Shown here: positions 23,678-26,250 of the stretch, piece after piece
How positions within the stretch are numbered: position 1 is the first letter of the stretch
Layout: each line of letters starts with the position of its first letter
Origin: Ghiorsea sp.
GTDB lineage: Bacteria; Pseudomonadota; Zetaproteobacteria; Mariprofundales; Mariprofundaceae
Reading direction: 5' to 3'
Assembly: GCA_027019685.1 (NCBI GenBank)
Contig: JALUWH010000320.1
Location: 1-26,250, forward strand
DNA length: 26,250 nucleotides
Translations under genes and position numbers: made by a program
The notes under the pieces: model-generated
What the model saw: the letters and a program-made list of their open reading frames with translations, nothing else
Told to the model about the DNA's origin: nothing
Database searches by the model: none

Positions 23678-25399
23678 ATGTATCATCGTTTATTACAATT
23701 CTTAGTTCCATATAAAGGCAAGCTCATCGTTGCCATTACCTGCATGGTTATTCTTGCCGCTTGTACAGCTGCGTTAGCGTGGGCATTTAAACCCATGCTT
23801 GATGAGGTTTTGTCAGGTAAAAATATGACATATATTTATCTCATGCCTATAGGTATTATTATATTATACCTTATCAAAGGTATTGCATTTTATGGTCAAG
23901 CCACATTAATGGGATATATTGGCCAACGCATCATTTATGATATACGAAATATGATTTACAATAAACTTACAGGGCAATCATTAAGCTTTTTTACTCACCG
24001 TAAAACAGGTGAGTTACTAGGGCGTATCACATACGACATTACACTTTTACAAGGTGCTGTAAGTACCACTGTGACTTCACTCATGCGCGATGTTATGTCG
24101 ATAATTTTCTTGCTGGCAGTGATTTTCAACTCGGATTGGTTGTTGGCACTACTTTCACTCATAGTGTTTCCTATCATGGTTTACCCTATTGTTCATTTTG
24201 GACAAAAAATGCGTAAAGCCAGTTATGATGGTCAAGTATCCATGGGGAAAATGTCTAGTCTGATTGAAGAAACCGTAGGTGGCATTCGCGTCGTCAAAGC
24301 CTTTGGTATGGAAGAATATGAACGGGGTCGATTCAAAGCCATCACCAAAGATTTTATGACCCACCAAATCAAAGCCCTCAAAGTACAAGCCTTATCCTTC
24401 CCAATCATGGAGTTTGTTGCAGGTTTAGGTATTGCAGGCATTCTTTTATATGGTGGCATTCGTGTTGCCGAAGGTGAAGCTACCGCAGGTGGCTTGATGT
24501 CTTTTATTGTTTCGCTGTTATTGCTTTATGATCCAGTTCGGCGTTTATCCCGAGCAAACAATGAGGTTCAACAAGGTTTATCAGCTGCTGAGCGTATTTT
24601 TGAAATCTTAGATGCTCCTATTGATGTGCAAGACCCAAAAACACCACAACCTATTAAACCTTTTTCAAATAACATTTCATTTAAAGATGTATGTTTGACC
24701 TATCCCAGCGCCTCCAAACCTGTCTTGCAAAACATCAACTTAAACATCCAGTCGGGTGAAGTGGTTGCACTTGTTGGACGCAGTGGTGCAGGTAAAACAA
24801 CGCTCGCCAATATGTTGCTGCGATTTATGGATCCAACTTCTGGTAGCATCAACCTTGATGGAGTTGATATTCGTCATTTTAAACAAACCGACTTACGCTC
24901 GCAAATGTCCTTGGTCACCCAAGAAATCGTCCTTTTTAACGACACTGTTTTGCATAATATTGCTTATGGTCATGAAAATATTGACCGTGAAAAAGTCATA
25001 GCGATTGCCAAAATAGCCAATGCCCATGAATTCATTGAAAAGCTAGAAGATGGTTATGATACCTTGGTTGGCGAACGTGGAGTCATTCTCTCTGGCGGAC
25101 AAAGACAACGCTTAAGCCTTGCCCGTGCATTGCTTAAAAATGCGCCGATTTTGGTGTTAGATGAGGCTACAAGTAGCTTGGATACCGAGTCTGAACGTTT
25201 GGTGCAACAAGCCATTGATAAGCTGATGCAAGACCGTACGGTGCTGGTCATTGCCCATCGCTTATCAACCATTCGTAATGCGGATAAAATTGTAGTCTTG
25301 GATGCAGGTGAAGTTGTGCAAGTAGGTTCACATGACACCTTGATTGAACAAGGTGGTATCTATGCAGAGCTTTACCAACTTCAATTTGGCGACGACTAA
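23678..25399 (+). CDS. msbA: MsbA-type lipid A-core flippase (ABC exporter)
   Basis: This 573-residue half-transporter flips lipid A-core across the inner membrane. Six membrane helices occupy about residues 15-300, with SLSFFTHRKTGELLGRIT as the coupling loop. The ATPase domain follows: Walker A GRSGAGKTT (367-375), Q-loop VTQE, signature LSGGQRQR (471-478), Walker B ILVLDEAT with D495/E496, and the His switch AHRLST. AERIFEILDAP joins the domains, as in MsbA. The Shine-Dalgarno AGGA overlaps the amiC stop, so the two are coupled. A DUF374 acyltransferase gene follows after two bases, which favours lipid A transport over a drug exporter, though the two cannot be fully separated by sequence. 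Confidence 0.87.
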   Translation: MYHRLLQFLVPYKGKLIVAITCMVILAACTAALAWAFKPMLDEVLSGKNMTYIYLMPIGIIILYLIKGIAFYGQATLMGYIGQRIIYDIRNMIYNKLTGQSLSFFTHRKTGELLGRITYDITLLQGAVSTTVTSLMRDVMSIIFLLAVIFNSDWLLALLSLIVFPIMVYPIVHFGQKMRKASYDGQVSMGKMSSLIEETVGGIRVVKAFGMEEYERGRFKAITKDFMTHQIKALKVQALSFPIMEFVAGLGIAGILLYGGIRVAEGEATAGGLMSFIVSLLLLYDPVRRLSRANNEVQQGLSAAERIFEILDAPIDVQDPKTPQPIKPFSNNISFKDVCLTYPSASKPVLQNINLNIQSGEVVALVGRSGAGKTTLANMLLRFMDPTSGSINLDGVDIRHFKQTDLRSQMSLVTQEIVLFNDTVLHNIAYGHENIDREKVIAIAKIANAHEFIEKLEDGYDTLVGERGVILSGGQRQRLSLARALLKNAPILVLDEATSSLDTESERLVQQAIDKLMQDRTVLVIAHRLSTIRNADKIVVLDAGEVVQVGSHDTLIEQGGIYAELYQLQFGDD

Positions 25400-25401
25400 A
25401 C

Positions 25402-26034
25402 ATGCGCTTTAAAGACAAGCTAATTGTTTGGTCTGTCACATATGTTATTCGTTTTTTACGTGCCTCTGTTCGCTGGACATATATAGGCTCAGATATTCGC
25501 CCTGAAAACACACCCTGCATTATCAGTTCATGGCATGCTCGCCTTTTGCTTACACCCCTACTCCTTGGCAAATGGCAAGGGCCTTTAATTATTTCAGACC
25601 ACAGAGATGGAGAGCTCATTGCTGCGGTATTTGCCAAATTTGGGCTTGAAGCATCTCGTGGTTCATCCAGCACAGGTGGTGCAAAGGCTTTGCTTAAAGT
25701 CATCCGCATGGCAAAACAAGGTTATTCACCGGGTATCACCCCAGATGGACCAAGAGGCCCTGCGCAGGTTGTCAAAGATGGTGTTGCCCAAATTGCTATC
25801 AAGTCAGGGCTACCCATAGTGCCCGTGTGTTATGCCACAAACCACTATTGGCGTTTGTCTTCATGGGATAAGTTTTATGTGCCCAAACCTTTTAGCAAAG
25901 GTGTTGTTGTAATTGGTGAAGCATTATACCCCAACAGTGATGAAACAGCCCAATCATTTACCGTGCGTATCCAGCAAGCTATGGATACAAACCAAACCAC
26001 TGCTGATCATTATTTCAACCCAACTTCAACTTAA
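25402..26034 (+). CDS. DUF374-family lysophospholipid acyltransferase-like protein
   Basis: This 210-residue membrane-associated protein belongs to the LPLAT superfamily that moves acyl chains onto lipids. Visible blocks are SSWHARLLLTPLL (42-54, with His45 where the catalytic His of the HX4D motif would be), DHRDGELIAAVFAKFGL (66-82), RGSSSTGGAKALL (86-98) and the substrate-binding TPDGPRGPAQVVKDG (113-127). DUF374 proteins are often found with kdtA/waaA or msbA and are suspected to act on lipid A or a related glycolipid; the exact reaction is unknown. It starts two bases after the msbA stop without a separate ribosome site, so it depends on translational coupling. Confidence 0.82.
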   Translation: MRFKDKLIVWSVTYVIRFLRASVRWTYIGSDIRPENTPCIISSWHARLLLTPLLLGKWQGPLIISDHRDGELIAAVFAKFGLEASRGSSSTGGAKALLKVIRMAKQGYSPGITPDGPRGPAQVVKDGVAQIAIKSGLPIVPVCYATNHYWRLSSWDKFYVPKPFSKGVVVIGEALYPNSDETAQSFTVRIQQAMDTNQTTADHYFNPTST

Positions 26035-26051
26035 CTAGCACTTCCTTAATG

Positions 26052-26250
26052 TTAATGCACAAACTGAATATCTAAGGTTCGCATATAAGTATGCAAGCCT
26101 GCATCTTGTACAGGAAATACATAAGCATCGGTATCCGATTCATTATGATGCGAATGCCACCAGCCTGGAGGAGTGACAAACACTGTATTTTTCTCCCACA
26201 TCGCTTTCACAGGATTAATAATCTTACCATCAGCATCCACTTTCTTGCCA
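26052..26250 (-). CDS. Cupin-family protein, C-terminal part (runs off the window)
   Basis: The frame is open from the window end to TAA at 26052 and encodes the last 65 or so residues of a larger protein. It contains a cupin motif 2-like core: NTVFVTPPGWWHSHHN with several His, then YVFPVQDAGLHTYMRTLDI. The PPxWWH-H-N pattern recalls the gentisate 1,2-dioxygenase-type or other double-cupin enzymes, but the part that would decide (the N-terminal metal site) is outside the window. It converges with the acyltransferase gene with 17 bases between the stops. Confidence 0.6.
   Translation of the reverse strand, partial: GKKVDADGKIINPVKAMWEKNTVFVTPPGWWHSHHNESDTDAYVFPVQDAGLHTYMRTLDIQFVH

Noticed and set aside
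1..26250. CRISPR array, prophage or complete insertion sequence
   Set aside because: No regularly spaced repeats, phage structural genes or transposase frames were found on either strand.

Overview
The window looks like chromosomal DNA of a moderately AT-rich Gram-negative bacterium. BamD-, MsbA- and CsrA-type genes, a periplasmic amidase and lipoprotein signals show a diderm proteobacterium. The mix of genes would fit a gamma- or zetaproteobacterium, but the class cannot be fixed from the sequence alone.

Region 1 (1-3220) is an accessory patch. It opens with the tail of an unknown gene and a terminator. Two type II toxin-antitoxin modules follow (parDE, then ccdAB), then a DUF6172 gene. After that comes about 900 bp of debris: a duplicated 3' end of the DUF6172 gene, a further tandem copy of that end, a relic of a second ccdB end, a 111-bp inverted-repeat element, a small membrane-protein gene with a truncated reading frame just upstream, and five degenerate copies of one short hairpin motif behind unrelated genes. 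A three-helix membrane protein closes the patch.

Region 2 (3213-11464) is core metabolism. It holds cobalamin-dependent methionine synthase (metH, minus strand), a free-standing CZB zinc-binding protein (plus) and a 1283-residue flavin/iron-sulfur oxidoreductase of the DUF3683/YdiJ-like type (minus). The last is divergent from maeB (malic enzyme with a phosphotransacetylase-like domain). The intergenic region between them contains a good CRP-type site, and a Crp/Fnr-family regulator gene lies directly downstream of maeB.

Region 3 (14596-19752) is a tight plus-strand run of gyrA, serS, a bamD-like lipoprotein gene, a small lipoprotein gene and tRNA-Arg(CCU). Adjacent genes overlap by 4 nt (gyrA/serS) and 1 nt (bamD/small lipoprotein).

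Region 4 (19834-22212) has a cysM-type cysteine synthase on the plus strand, facing a minus-strand set of arsR, arsM and csrA. Region 5 (22334-26034) is an envelope cluster: an AMIN/Amidase_3/LysM murein amidase, an MsbA-type lipid flippase and a DUF374-type lysophospholipid acyltransferase. The window ends inside a minus-strand cupin gene.

Most of the window is ordinary core chromosome. The unusual part is 1-2775. There, two gyrase-poison-type toxin modules sit about 13 kb from gyrA, and a scar of repeated gene 3' ends and hairpins suggests repeated cassette-like duplication and loss. No CRISPR array, phage or complete insertion sequence was seen.
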